64,000 bases of DNA from Icerya purchasi (taxonomy: Eukaryota > Arthropoda > Insecta > Hemiptera > Monophlebidae): assembly GCA_039619475.1 (NCBI GenBank), contig CM077116.1:103089164-103153163 (forward strand), given 5' to 3'. The notes beneath the pieces were generated by a model. It saw only the letters and a list, made by a program, of their open reading frames with translations. It had not been told where the DNA came from and did no database searches. Positions 23,936 through 35,117 of the stretch are shown piece after piece (position 1 is the first letter of the stretch; the number at the start of each line of letters is the position of its first letter). Both the position numbers and the translations under genes were made by a program.

Positions 23936-24330
23936 TTATTAACCGACTTCAAAAAAGGAGGGGGTATTCAATTCGACTGTATTTTTTTTATTTATTTTTT
24001 TATGTGTGTTACCTCAGAACTTTCTTCTAGGTGAACCGATTTTGATGATTCTTCTTTTATTTGAAAGGTAGTGTTTGTCATGTGGTCCCATTTAAATTTG
24101 ATTAAGATCTGACAGATAGTTTTTGAGTTATCCTTAATAATGCGGGAGATTGAAGCTTTTTGGATGCTTTTCATTCATGATTGTTTTCACCGTCGGATTA
24201 GATTTTTGACTTAAAATACTATAAATTGGCCAAATTACCATGGAAATGTAGCTTTTGGTGTTTTTACCGTGGAAATATCTGTTCCTATTAAAATGTTTTA
24301 ATTTAATTGAATAAAAATGCACTAAAAAGT
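23936..24330 (+). repeat. Dispersed insect-type repeat starting ccgacttcaaaaaagg
   Basis: The segment opens aaccgacttcaaaaaagg (about 23940) and includes gaaccgattttgatgattc (24033). It also has a gatagtttttgagttatcc word (24115) that recurs with changes at 24800-24820. The opening word ccgacttcaa is shared with the ends of the palindromic MITEs that follow. I therefore take it as part of a composite repeat cluster running to about 25365. No protein is encoded. Confidence 0.6.
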
Positions 24331-24760
24331 AAAAAATAAAATGCTTTTTTACAAAAAATAAATACCGACTTCAAGGTTTATTATACAAATTTAAAAATGC
24401 ACTAAAAAGTAAAAAATAATTACTCCCGATAAAATATATATATCAGAGTGATATAACTTAAGTGGTGATATCGTAATTCTTATACAACATTAATTTTTTG
24501 GAGTTGGCATCAAATTCATATTAAAAGAATAATTAAAAACTGCATTAAATATTGATTAAATTGTTCCTAACATGAATTTAATTCCAACTCCAAAAAGTTA
24601 TGTTGTATAAGAATTACGATATCACCACTTAAGTTATATCACTCTGATATATATATTTTATCGGGAGTAATTATTTTTTACTTTTTAGTGCATTTTTAAA
24701 TTTGTATAATAAACCTTGAAGTCGGTATTTATTTTTTGTAAAAAAGCATTTTATTTTTTT
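24331..24760. mobile_element. Palindromic MITE, copy 1
   Basis: This element of about 430 bases is almost entirely an inverted repeat. The word ccgacttcaagg at 24365-24376 is matched by ccttgaagtcgg at 24714-24725. The match continues outward through acaaaaaataaata and inward through aattactcccgataaaat and taagaattacgatatcacc, with arms of about 200 bases around a centre near 24545. No ORF is present. Non-autonomous foldback transposons of this kind depend on an enzyme supplied elsewhere. The superfamily cannot be told from the ends. Confidence 0.85.
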
Positions 24761-24891
24761 AGCGTTATACTCTATTTTTTTATTTTGAACTGACCAGTAG
24801 TTTTTGAATTATCCTTAATAATGCGTATTTAATTTACTTCGAGCCAACGAAGCCGCGAGCCGAACCTACACCCGGTCCCCGTGAGTAATTG

Positions 24892-25365
24892 AATAAAAAT
24901 GCACTAAAAATTAAAAAATAAAATTCTTTTTTACGAAAAATAAATACCGACTTCAAGGTTTATTATAAAAGATTTAAAAATGCACTAAAAAGGAAAAAAA
25001 TAATTACTCCCAATAAAAAAAATATATATCAGAGTGATATAACACTTAAGGTGATATCGTAATTCTTATACAACATTCGTACCTTAATTAGAGTCGGCAT
25101 CAAATTCATGTTACCATATCGGGGAACAATTTAATGAACATTTAATGCAGTTTTTTAGTATTCTTTTAATATGAATTTGATGCCAACTCTAATTAAGGTA
25201 CGAATGTTGTATAAGAATTACGATATCACCACATAAGTGTTATATCACTCTGATATATATTTTTTATCGGGAGTAATTATTTTTTACCTTTTTAGTGCAT
25301 TTTTTAATCTTTATAATAAACCTTGAAGTCGGTATTTATTTTTTGTAAAAAAGCATTTTTTTTCT
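24892..25365. mobile_element. Palindromic MITE, copy 2
   Basis: This is the same family as copy 1. The word ccgacttcaagg at 24947-24958 pairs with ccttgaagtcgg at 25321-25332, with the tcagagtgatataac and aattcttatacaacatt segments conserved. The centre (about 25095-25185) differs from copy 1. Between the two copies (24761-24891) lies a remnant that repeats the tttttgaattatccttaat text found left of copy 1. It is followed by a GC-rich gccaacgaagccgcgagccg stretch. The pair thus looks like a tandem duplication of a larger unit followed by divergence. Confidence 0.85.
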
Positions 25366-25433
25366 TTTTAATTTCATAATAAATCTGTGCGTAATAAAAA
25401 TGAATATCGTTTCTATCGATCTCCGTTGTTCCG

Positions 25434-25546
25434 ATCCTCAGTTCTTTTATTCTATCAGTGGCTGACCGAATCTACATCTAACTGATTCCTTTCCCTCGTG
25501 TCGTTTCTGGACGAAGATCCGTTGCCGGTATGTCCAAAGAGAAGGT
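25434..25546 (+). repeat. Dispersed 3'-end repeat (LINE tail), copy a
   Basis: About 110 bases from tcctcagttcttttattct through gctgaccgaatctacatc to tatgtccaaagagaagg match the reverse complement of 43650-43762. The match includes tttccctcgtgtcgtttct and cgaagatcc. Its end (tgtcc followed by A-rich text) resembles the tgccc-poly(A) ends of the I/R1-like tails. I take it as the 3' UTR of that family; the link is inference. Confidence 0.65.
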
Positions 25547-27847
25547 TTAAAAAAAAAAAGAAAAGAATATTACACACGTGAAAACAATGATATTTCGATG
25601 AATTTGTACAGTAATAAAAAAGTCTCGTAACGTTAGCATTAATACTAAAATATAAACAGTATATGTTTGACATTTTCGAGAACCCATTTGCAAAAAGTTT
25701 ATAATTTGTAGTTTATCCAACTGCTCGCGCAAATCGAAAGTTATTATTCGAGCTAGTACGAAACATAATCACCTCTTTTTTAAATAAAATACGCCTTAAC
25801 GATACATCGAGAACTATTTCAATTGCTTCGGAGCGCAAAATTTTAAGAACATCCAGGAAAGTGTCTTACGTTCCTTCGCTAAAGCTTTTAAAGTGTTTAT
25901 AATGTATTTGCGATTTTGCGGAGTAACCGAATTTTGTATTGTAGTACAAATAACTTATATATCTGCTTTATAAAAAATAACAAAAACAACTGCATCTTTA
26001 TTAAGATATTCAGAGAAAGTTGAAACTAAACTGAAATAATAAAATATTTCCTGCGTGTACTATAATTATCATATTTTCTTCGAAAACTTTTTCATTTCCT
26101 TTAATCATCTACATGAGCTACATTTTTTCCCGAATTTGCATAACTTTGCGATTGCGTACACTTTTCGATTTTGATGATGACGTATATCATTTTATCAATA
26201 ATTGTTGACCATTATCCGATTTTCTAGTTTATATCCCTTACCATTTGAATATTTTTATCACTCCCCGTAATATATTGGTTTTTTATATATTTTTCGTATA
26301 AACCAGTAAATTTTTTCGCGAAGCGTAAAATATAGCATATATCGTTTTGTTTCTTTAATTACGTAGAGCCTTTTGAATAATGTTTTAATTTAGTAAATCC
26401 TATGTTGGAATATACACATTTGTCTTACTACGAAGAAGTGTAAGTCACGAATTTCGGTTATCACTTAATAATGTAAAAAAAAACGAATACACGAACAAAA
26501 AAAGGCAGATATGTTTCGGAACTTCGCTATCGAAACTTTTTTTTTTTTATCTAACTATCGCCATACTTTATTATATTATTTAAAAGTTGATCAGTTACCC
26601 GAAGTTTTGTATGGTTTTTAATTTTTGTTTTGTTTCTTAAGCGTTTCGCGACGTAGCACGTTTACGGTTCTAAATTCGTTATTGCAATTATTTATTTAAA
26701 AAAAAAATTTATGCCATTCCTAAGTACTTGATTTTTTACTTTTACCGAATTGCATTTATTTTTTAATAATAATGAGAAAAAAAAAAAAAAGGGGGTATTT
26801 ACAAACGTTTTTAAAAGATTATTTTGCAAATTAAGTCGAAATATTATTTTCAATACCACATTGAGACATCTGTTTTTAATATCGTTTTTCCTTTTTTTTT
26901 CTCGCTTCTCTTCATCCGCGAATAAATATTTTACCGTTCACTTTTTAATAATTTTTACAGCTAATGTTCGGGAAGAGATTTAAAAAAAATATGTACCTAA
27001 TAATTTTTTAAAATTTCCAACGAATTTTTAATCTAAGTGTAATTTATTATTTTAGAATAAAAATTAACTATAAACCGGTTTATTGCTCTTAAATGTATAA
27101 TTCCTAGCAGACTTCACGGAAAAATAAAATCATGATCGTTTCAATGTGAGAAAACGTGATAGATAGTGGAAAACGATTTAGACATTAACGTATACTACGA
27201 CGAATAGAGTTTCCTTTAGAAAATTTGTACGAAAAAAGTTAAATAAAATCGTTTATTAATAAAGTAGAATTTAATATGAAAACTATTTATAGTGCAAAAG
27301 TTTACGAGTTACTCTGGAAATTATTAAGGGTTAAGCTCCGCCTTTGCCTTCTCGGCTACTCGAGTGCGCACGCAATACCGGCAACCCTTTATTAAAAGAC
27401 CCTTTTTCCGAGCGGTTTTATTACGTTGTCTAATAAAAGTTGTCGCCCACTTAAATATTTACGACAAACAATGATTTCCCGAAAGTAACGTGTGGGTTTT
27501 TAAGAATCGCGGTAAAAAACGAATTCGTTTTTAGACCCATTAAGGTAACCAAGAAAAAAACAATTAAAAACGAACTTCACTTTCATTAGATATAAAATTG
27601 ATTAAGTTCGAAAGCTCGTACTTTTATTTTCGAATCGATAGCTGCAGTTCAAAAAACAGTACTAGTCCGGAAAGAATCATCCGACTAATGTAATTCAACT
27701 AGAAATGATTACATTTCAAAGCCTCGGTACAGCCAACGAAACTGCCGGCTTCAAGACAAGCAATATATACGTAGATAAATTAATACTTTTTCATTTGTTC
27801 CAATTTATAGAGAAATGTAACATTAACATGGTGTTTCAGATCAAACG
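25547..27847. other. AT-rich intergenic stretch, no gene
   Basis: Only short AT-biased frames occur here. A modest GC-richer patch at 27330-27420 has no identifiable feature. Confidence 0.45.
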
Positions 27848-27909
27848 AAGGTCATAATTTTTTTTTTTTTTTTTTTTTTTTTTGGGCTCGGCTAACCAAG
27901 GTCATAATT
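27848..27909 (-). mobile_element. Minimal LINE 3'-tail insertion with target-site duplication
   Basis: The 12-bp word aaggtcataatt occurs exactly at 27848-27859 and 27898-27909. Between the copies lie a 24-base poly(T) run and the 14 bases gggctcggctaacc. On the minus strand this is a 14-base 3' end (ending gccc) plus a poly(A) tail. The direct repeats and tail indicate target-primed reverse transcription with near-total 5' truncation. Confidence 0.75.
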
Positions 27910-28485
27910 AAAATATTTTATTCGTAGAAAAAGCTCGAGAGGTCCCAAAATATAAAAAAAAATGATAAAAGCGAAAAGTAAAAATGAACAAAACTAACGG
28001 ACTAAGAATGTAAATGGTGTAAGTTAGATTCGACGAAGATGGAAAAAAGAGGAGAGGCAAATAATAATAAAGTGCAAAATTTCTTTTGCATGATTAGTAT
28101 ACCCGATAACTGAAAATGCATCGAGCTTATTATTATATTACCTTTTTCTTTTTTATTTAAAATCTCTCGACTGCCGCGGTCATTTGTATCTTTTACGTAA
28201 TCACATTAATTACGAATATTACAGAGTATTATAAAGATCTGTTAATTTTAAATAAATTATTAATATTATTAATATCGATATTTAAGATGATGTCTAAAGT
28301 AGCATTTCCAAAGCACATTTGTTGTTCTGTATCATACTTCCGACATTCGGTCAATATATAAGTCATGACAATGGCGTTCAGTGCGTATCAGTAGTTTGTC
28401 CTTTTCAAAGATAAAAATGTGCGTTAAATGTTCGATTCTTAAGCGAGCGTTTCTTCCCGGCAATTTCGACGCGGAAAGGATCGAC
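27910..28485. other. Intergenic stretch, no gene
   Basis: No recognisable coding sequence, RNA gene or transposon is seen. Confidence 0.4.
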
Positions 28486-28515
28486 TTTTTTTTTTTTTTT
28501 TTTTTTTTTTTGGGC
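28486..28515 (-). mobile_element. Poly(T)-gggc junction; probable LINE 3' end
   Basis: A 26-base poly(T) run (28486-28511) is followed directly by gggcgc, the same junction seen at 13.60, 27.88 and 35.12 kb. No target-site duplication or coding tail is visible to the right, so the inserted length is unknown. Confidence 0.4.
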
Positions 28516-29215
28516 GCATTTTATTGTGTATAGTTAAAAGTGCTGTTCTCAATCAGGACTGCCGCGATAACTTTATGATTTCATATAATTTTTAGCGAGA
28601 TGCGTTTTAATGCTGATTTCATACTGGGCTTAGGTGGATTTCCATATGTGATACAGCATCAAGCTTGAAAACTGGTGCATAGCAGTATATCACTTTCGTT
28701 TTACTGGGTATGAATTAAGGAACTGAACAATTTGAATTTCTCATATTATTTTTGTTATAACTAGTAGTAATATAAATTTTTGTAATGCCGCTACACAATA
28801 TAACCACCGCTGTTACTATTATTCGCGCTAATAATATTTAATTTGTATCCGACTGGTACAGTGGAATATATTAATTCTAATTAAAAGTTTGTTACAAGTA
28901 AGAATTAAAAATATAATTAAGGGACCGTCATTTCACTAGATGTAACCTATAGCAACGTTCCCTATAACGTCGGTGCGAGTATTTAACCTCCCGCTACGAA
29001 GTATACAGTTTTAAGAATACTTCTATTGCTATTCTCGGTTGATGGAAATACTATTAAAAGTCTCAACTTTGTTACTAAACTATACACCATTTCATTGTTA
29101 ACTCACCACATCGCATACGGACGCATATATAGCTTTTCCATTTCGGGGGGGGGGGGGGGGTCAAATCAAAAATTTTCATAATTTTTTTTTTTTTTTTTAA
29201 GCAAAATAAAACACT
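28516..29215. other. Intergenic stretch, no gene
   Basis: Contains poly(G) at 29146-29160 and poly(T) at 29182-29198 just left of the Jockey insertion. No gene is recognised. Confidence 0.4.
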
Positions 29216-31033
29216 AGGTTGTTCTATATCAAAGACATTAAGCACAAGAGTATGGAAGACTACCTGGAAAATCTTAGCGTGGAAGCTGACAAAGATTACT
29301 CGTTATGGAAAGCGACACATCGACTACAGAGACCAGTAGAACGTATTCCTCCACTTAAGGATGAGTCTGGAAACTGGTTAAGAAAAGAAGATGAGAAAGC
29401 TGAACTCTTCGCCAGGCATCTTTCGGGAACATTTAAACCACATGAACTTTCATCTAATATCATACCAAGAATAATACTGTTACCAGAGGAACAGTTCAAG
29501 TTATTCTCGCCTCACGAGATCGCAGTAGAAATCGATACAAAGATAAATCATAAGAAATCACCTGGAATTGATGGCATCTCTCCAAGAGTACTATGTGAGC
29601 TGTCACGTAAAGGAATAGTACTGTTAACATATTTGTTCAATGCCTGCCTTCGTCTTAAGTACATACCGAAAAGTTTCAAGACAGCTCAAATAATTATGCT
29701 AAAGAAGCCTAACAAGCCGGAAGAGAAAGTGGAATCATACAGGCCTATCTCTCTGCTGCCTATAATTTCGAAATTGTTTGAAAAACTATTCTTGAAGAGA
29801 CTTCAACCATTTGCAGAGGCCGTAATACCAAATGAACAATTTGGTTTCCGATGTAAACACTCCACAATTCAACAAGTACATCGAGTATGGGCAGTAATTA
29901 GCAATGCCTTAGAAGAAAAGAAATACTGCTCGGTAGTATATTTAGACGTAGCCCAAGCCTTCGATCGAGTGTGGCACGAAGGGCTGATGTTCAAGCTTAG
30001 CACTTACCTGCCAGGTAATTATGTCGAGCTGCTGCGGTCATACCTATCGGATAGAAAGTTTCGCGTTTCTCACGAGGAGGCAAAATCAAACTTCTACGGG
30101 ATACATGCGGGTGTGCCTCAGGGTAGCGTACTCGGGCCTCTACTCTACCTTTTGTTCACGTCCGATGTACCAAAAATTGAAGGTACTACACTCGCCATGT
30201 ATGCGGATGATACGGCAATTCTTGCGGTCGGTAACACACAAATTGAAGCGAACCTCGTCTTGCAACGTGCACTAGACAAGACAGTCATGTGGATGAAGAA
30301 CTGGAAAATCAAACTCAACGAAACGAAATCAGTTCACGTTATGTATGGCTTGCGCCCAATAAATATGCATCTTGGTGTCTACATCAACAGTAAGCAAGTG
30401 CCAATATCTGCATCAGCTAAATATTTAGGAATGCACCTAGATGCAAAATTAACCTGGCAGACACATATTAAAGCTAAGCGTGACCAGATTAACGCCAGAA
30501 TTCGCCAGCTGTACTGGTTACTAGGACGACATTCAAAGCTGAGTCTATACCATAAGAGGCTTATTTATCTAATCATCATTAAGCCTATTTGGACATATGG
30601 TTTGCAGTTGTGGGGATGTTCCGCACCATCCAACCGTGCCATCATCCAAAAGTCGCAGAACAAAATTATACGGCTGATAACTGGAGCGAGATGGTTTCAG
30701 CGCAACGACGATTTACATCGAGACTTGCAGCTGAAGGAAGTGGACGAAGTCATTCGTGAATCTGCACTTAGGCATGAACAGCGCCTGCAAGTCCATGGAA
30801 ATACAGAAGCACAGCAGTTGCTGAATAGTGCACTACTAAAACGTAGGCTTAAGCGTTTAAAGCCACATGATTTATTAGTACTTAAATAATTTGATAGAGC
30901 GTACCAGTGGGATACGTCTCTTTAACGAGTAATTTATGTAAAAGAAAACACTTATCCTTATTACTTATTTAAGATTATTCTTAAGATTGTAATATAATTT
31001 AATTAAAAAAAAAAAAAAAAAAGGTTGTTCTAT
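29216..31033 (+). mobile_element. Jockey-clade LINE, recent 5'-truncated insertion with target-site duplication
   Basis: The word aggttgttctat occurs at 29216-29227 and again at 31022-31033, immediately after an 18-base poly(A) run (31005-31022). The first A of the right copy may belong to the tail, so the duplication is 11 or 12 bp. The inserted part is 29228 to 31022. It carries the reverse-transcriptase half of ORF2, a 3' UTR of about 115 bases and the tail, but no endonuclease or ORF1. The exact duplication and unbroken ORF point to a young insertion. Confidence 0.9.
29228..30889 (+). CDS. Jockey-type LINE ORF2 fragment, reverse transcriptase (5'-truncated)
   Basis: This is an open frame of about 553 codons with no stop. 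In the full frame (counting from 29219) the reverse-transcriptase motifs fall in order: SPGIDGIS at about 114-121, SYRPISLLP at 173-181, FGFR at 208-211, YLDVAQAFDRVWH at 241-253 (catalytic Asp), GVPQGSVLGPLLY at 298-310 and MYADDTAIL at 327-335 (catalytic Asp pair). The thumb motif KYLGMHLDAKLTW follows at about 400. The C-terminus ends KPHDLLVLK, as in the decayed copies at 15.5 and 34.9 kb. The enzyme copies LINE RNA into DNA at the nicked target. The apparent start (29219-29227) lies inside the target-site duplication, so it is not the native start, and the endonuclease domain is absent. The protein could not mobilise itself. Confidence 0.9.
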   Translation: MKDIKHKSMEDYLENLSVEADKDYSLWKATHRLQRPVERIPPLKDESGNWLRKEDEKAELFARHLSGTFKPHELSSNIIPRIILLPEEQFKLFSPHEIAVEIDTKINHKKSPGIDGISPRVLCELSRKGIVLLTYLFNACLRLKYIPKSFKTAQIIMLKKPNKPEEKVESYRPISLLPIISKLFEKLFLKRLQPFAEAVIPNEQFGFRCKHSTIQQVHRVWAVISNALEEKKYCSVVYLDVAQAFDRVWHEGLMFKLSTYLPGNYVELLRSYLSDRKFRVSHEEAKSNFYGIHAGVPQGSVLGPLLYLLFTSDVPKIEGTTLAMYADDTAILAVGNTQIEANLVLQRALDKTVMWMKNWKIKLNETKSVHVMYGLRPINMHLGVYINSKQVPISASAKYLGMHLDAKLTWQTHIKAKRDQINARIRQLYWLLGRHSKLSLYHKRLIYLIIIKPIWTYGLQLWGCSAPSNRAIIQKSQNKIIRLITGARWFQRNDDLHRDLQLKEVDEVIRESALRHEQRLQVHGNTEAQQLLNSALLKRRLKRLKPHDLLVLK

Positions 31034-31122
31034 GTTATTATATTATACTATTATTTATTATATTAAATAATAAAACATTATTTCATTCTTATATTATATT
31101 TATACAATAATATTACCGTATC

Positions 31123-31486
31123 ACTTCGAATTAAGACGCACATTTTTTTATTGGATTAAAGGGCTAAAATAATGGGTGCGTCTTAAATTCGAGGTACAAC
31201 GTAAATTAGCTCTTCCCTGCCTTGTTACGTAAGATTGACCAATGGAAAATGTGATTTAGTAGTAATTCCTGGAGGTATGACAAGCCAGTTACAACCACTT
31301 AATGTCGGTATTAATAAACCCTTCAAAGATCGTATTAGTGCACAATACAATCAATGGTTGACTGAAACTGGCCTTCCCCTTACACCAACCGGCAAAATTA
31401 AACGAGCTTCAGCAGCTCCCATCGTAGAATGGATTTCGAAAGCTTGGAAAGATTTGCAACGGGTATCATTGTTAAATCCTTTTTGA
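31123..31486 (+). pseudogene. pogo/Tigger-type transposase C-terminal fragment with inverted repeat
   Basis: The plus frame 31235-31486 reads VVIPGGMTSQLQPLNVGINKPF, then a YNQWLTETG stretch, TPTGKIKRASAAPIVEWISKAW and a terminal LLNPF. This matches the C-terminal end of the DDE domain of pogo/Tigger transposases, where a final acidic motif should lie just upstream. Upstream of it, cgaattaagacgcac (31132) is inverted as gtgcgtcttaaattcg (31175), as in the ends of elements of this type. The N-terminal DNA-binding region and most of the catalytic core are missing, so this is a relic. Confidence 0.75.
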
Positions 31487-33240
31487 AGTGCTGCTTGCCC
31501 TTATAAATATTGTGCCTTCATTTTCACCGAGAAATTTTTGTACTGTTTTTTTCAGATTTTCTTGTGTGCTGGAGTCATTACTCATCTTCTCAGTTAGAAA
31601 TCCCTTCGATCGTTTCTTCATGGGATTTAAAGCGTACATCGAGTTCTGTAATGACATGGTCAACAAAGGGGTAAAATACATTTCGACGGTAATGTATTTC
31701 GGCAGTTTCTCTCGGTACATTACTACGCGGGGTCTTCTATCTGTTCGTTTTTGAAACAACTATGTCATTAGAATTTATCTGCTTTGCTTGCTCGAAAAGG
31801 ACTGAGAATTGACTTTCATTCTGAATATTTTGTAATGCCGTTATTATAGATTTTGCATAACTGCAAGTGTTGGTCAAATCGATATTAACTTTTTGCATTG
31901 ATTATTTAAGGCTTGTTCTATATGAGAGAATATTTCTCAAACTAGCGACACAACAAATTGGCTATTTTCTATGGCAGTTTGCAGTCGGTAGCTTGAGCGG
32001 CAACATCCTTATCAACAACTTCTTGCAGTGCCTTACGTGTATTACGGAGAAAGTATTTGTGCAAACTGTTCTACAGCCGCATGCTTTTCGGTCCACCTCA
32101 TCTCAGAAAGGGAGATGAGCGTTGAATGAAATTAATTAATCTGATCAGCAATTTTCTTCAAAAGGCTGTCTCGAAGTGAAAATTACCCAAAAAAGTTTAT
32201 TGCACGTTTTATGATCCCTATACAGTAGGTATCCCACATGAATGCGCTTAAGTGTGAGCCCCACAGTGCACGAATTGCGCTCTCGGTTATTTTATTGCGA
32301 TTATTGTTCTCACGCCTCGTAATCGATCGCTCGGTACTGCAGCCCCATCAAAGCCTTGCCTAATGAATTTATCTATATTCGAGTTATAGGATAAGAGATG
32401 CATTATAATTGTCGCCGCCAATGTTTGAAATAAAGCATCTTTTACATAGATAAATTCAAGAAAATCCTCCAGAATAACTGATTTTTCAAACGAGCATAGC
32501 GTTAGTGGTTCTCGCATGGATATATATCTCGAGTTCCGTTTAACAATACAGTAAAAAACCAGCTTCTTTGATCTTTTTACGTATATGCGCTTGAACAGTA
32601 TTACCACATAGTTCGGTCACTTCATTCTAAATTCCTGATAAAGTATACATAGCTCTACTATACATGCTTTGTGTAAGTAAATGACTCTTAAATGCTTCAT
32701 CATTCAATCGAGCACAGATCGAGCACGAAAATGGAGAAGTACTCGAGAACTGCTCTCATTGCAATTTTATGACCTTCCAGATTCATGGACTCCTCAACAT
32801 CAATAGATTTTCCTTCCGCGAACTTTACAAAGTTTGCTGCTTGCTCTAAAGCGAATTTGTTGTATTTTGTATTTACGTGGTGACCAAAGTTCTCTAAAGC
32901 TTTTTTCGAGTTAGAAAATGGCTTATTAACAAGGGCTCCAAGATCTTGATAACCATGTCCGACTTGTGCTGTTTCAAGTAGTAGTTAGCAAAGTGCTGCC
33001 TACATGACATTTGAATGCACAAGCCATGAATGCTTCGCAGCTTAACGACGTTGAAAAAAAAAATCCAAATTCCTCATACCAGTGACTGAAAACTCGAAAG
33101 TATCCGGTAGGTTCCAAGGCTCTTTTAAAGCTTTCAGCTTTTCCTTATCATTATTCGAAGGACTAGAGACAATATAATATACGTTTTGATAAATAAGCTT
33201 GGATATTCTTTCCTACTCAAGTAACCTAAATAAAGAGATA
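31472..33240 (-). pseudogene. Decayed hAT-superfamily transposase (zinc finger MYM type 1-like)
   Basis: Read leftward with several frameshifts, the region gives KLKALKEPWNLPDTFEF (about 33140) and NKPFSNSKKALENFGHHVN (about 32920). It continues with KYNKFALEQAANF, EVTELCGNTVQAHIRKKI (about 32610), a FGRE-to-TRDISMREPLTLC stretch, and VILEDFLEFIYVKDA (32480). Next are IRQGFDGAAVPSDRLRGVR (about 32340) and FVHCGAHT (about 32265). Near 31740 PRVVMYREKLPKYITVEMYF matches the later part of the family. The order agrees with hAT transposases found in animal proteins with a DUF4371-type core. Stops and missing catalytic context mean it is inactive. It abuts the oppositely oriented pogo fragment at 31472-31486. 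Confidence 0.8.
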
Positions 33241-34013
33241 AAGAGATAAAAAGATTCGAACTATTTTAAATCCAATCCAAAGCGACAATGTGAAGTCATA
33301 CACTATGATAGTGTATTTTTGTTAATATTTGGGCTTTTGCGTGAGTGGGGGGGCAGTGCTCTCGAAACCCCTTCTTTATATACTTCGGTGATATCGCACA
33401 ATATGTAATTTTTATTTTAGTATCAGTAGTAGTAAAAAGTTGAACTTTATAAGTCTAATAAATTTTTTCTTTTTTAAAAAACTCTCCCTCCCTTTTACGA
33501 CTTCGAAAATTTGTGCTATTAAATATGCATCCCTGTGTCAATGCATATATATCAGTTAGTTCGAAATATGAAGACACTATTATGTTAGTAGCAAAAATAT
33601 AATATTGAATGCTAGAGTAGAGACGAGCTTAACAAAGGCAAATTCAAAAACTATTTCATTTGCTTATTGTTAATTTATATGGCGTACACAAATATACACT
33701 TTTACGCGGTAAACACTTATGAAAATACTCTTGCTTACATGTCAATTCAACCATTCATTTTCATATATCAATTACAAATAACCACGCACTCATTTACCCA
33801 CTCACGCTTAAATATCAACAAACATTACAGTCCTGCACTCGCAAACTAGATGGGACAAAGCAACCTATCGGGAGGCTACGGGATCTGAGGAGAAGTGGAA
33901 TTGGTGAAAATAGTCAAGCATGCGAAATGGTTCAGAGGAAGATCATCGAAAAAGGTTTTGAAAAAAAGTTGACGGTATATGTGATAAAACACGCTGTTGG
34001 TTTTTGATAGCAG
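33241..34013. other. Intergenic stretch, no gene
   Basis: No recognised feature. The part right of 33850 may contain unrecognisable LINE sequence upstream of the Jockey remnant. Confidence 0.35.
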
Positions 34014-35085
34014 TTGAAAATTAAACTTCTGCTTCCTCACTCCTTCTATCTACTATTTAAATCATATATACAAGAAAGATATTTTCGAGTGAAAATAACC
34101 GATGAATACTCAGATATTTTTCCGGTAAGGGCCAGGGTTCCGCAGGGGAGCGCTCTGGGTCCAATATTGTACCTGATCTACACGACCGACTTCCCGATGC
34201 TGGATAATACAAAAGTAGCTTTGTACGCGGATGATGCAGCCATCTTGGCCGTTGATAAGTGTGAAAACACAGCCACAGAAAAACTGCAGGAGTCACTTCG
34301 GCATGTGGAAACTTGGCTAAAACGATGGCGCATAGTAGTCAATGAAAGTAAGTCGACACATATTTCATTCACAAATCGAAAAATTAAACGCCTGCCAATC
34401 AAAATAAATAACGTCGTAATACCACATGCCAATAACGTAAAATATTTAGGCATGCACTTGGACGCTAGGCTGACCTGGGGTACTTACATTCAAAAAAAAA
34501 TGGAGCATTTGAGGTTTAAAACTAGAACCATGTCGTGGCTGTTAGCTAAGAGATCGGGCTTATCGTTAGACAATAAGACTCTATTATATAAAATAGCTCT
34601 AAAACCGATCTGGCTGTACGGTATACAGTTGTGGGGCTGCGCAAAAACATCGAACTTACAGAAAATACAATGATATCAAAATAGGGTACTGAGAACCATT
34701 ACTGCAGCCCCCTGGTACGTCTCAAATTATACCCTCCATAATGACTTGAATGTCATGTCTGTGGAGGATGAAATCAAAAAACAAGCAAATAAACATGTTG
34801 CCCGACTTAGCATCCATATGAACCCACTTGCTAACAATTTGCTGGATAACTCCGGTGAAATACGTAGACTGTGGCGAAATAAGCCTCTAGACCTTGTCCA
34901 GCCATTATAAAGTTCAGAGGGAGTACTGCTGAGTATTACCCCTCCACAAAACATTCTTTATCGAAATAAATTAATCGCTAAATGACCACTAAAACTGGTC
35001 AGTTGTGATGGGGAAAAAAAAAGTTGAAATGGAAACATTACGTCACCCTTCGGGTGATGGCCGTGAATATTAATAAAAAAAATAA

Positions 35086-35088
<3 letters not shown>
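34014..35088 (+). pseudogene. Jockey-clade LINE remnant (3' half of reverse transcriptase)
   Basis: The frame 34014-34673 begins within the palm (KLLLPHSFYLLFKSYIQERY). It carries ARVPQGSALGPILYLIYTTD, LYADDAAILAVDKC (catalytic Asp pair), WRIVVNESKSTHISF and KYLGMHLDARLTW. A TGA at 34671-34673 interrupts it, after which the same frame continues to 34907 (VLRTITAAPWYVSNYTLHND, RLWRNKPLDLVQPL, then TAA). The 3' UTR ends in an A-rich run near 35073-35088. The conserved order matches the intact copy at 29.2 kb, but the sequence is clearly a different lineage. It is 5'-truncated and broken by a nonsense mutation, so inactive. Confidence 0.85.
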
Positions 35089-35117
<29 letters not shown>

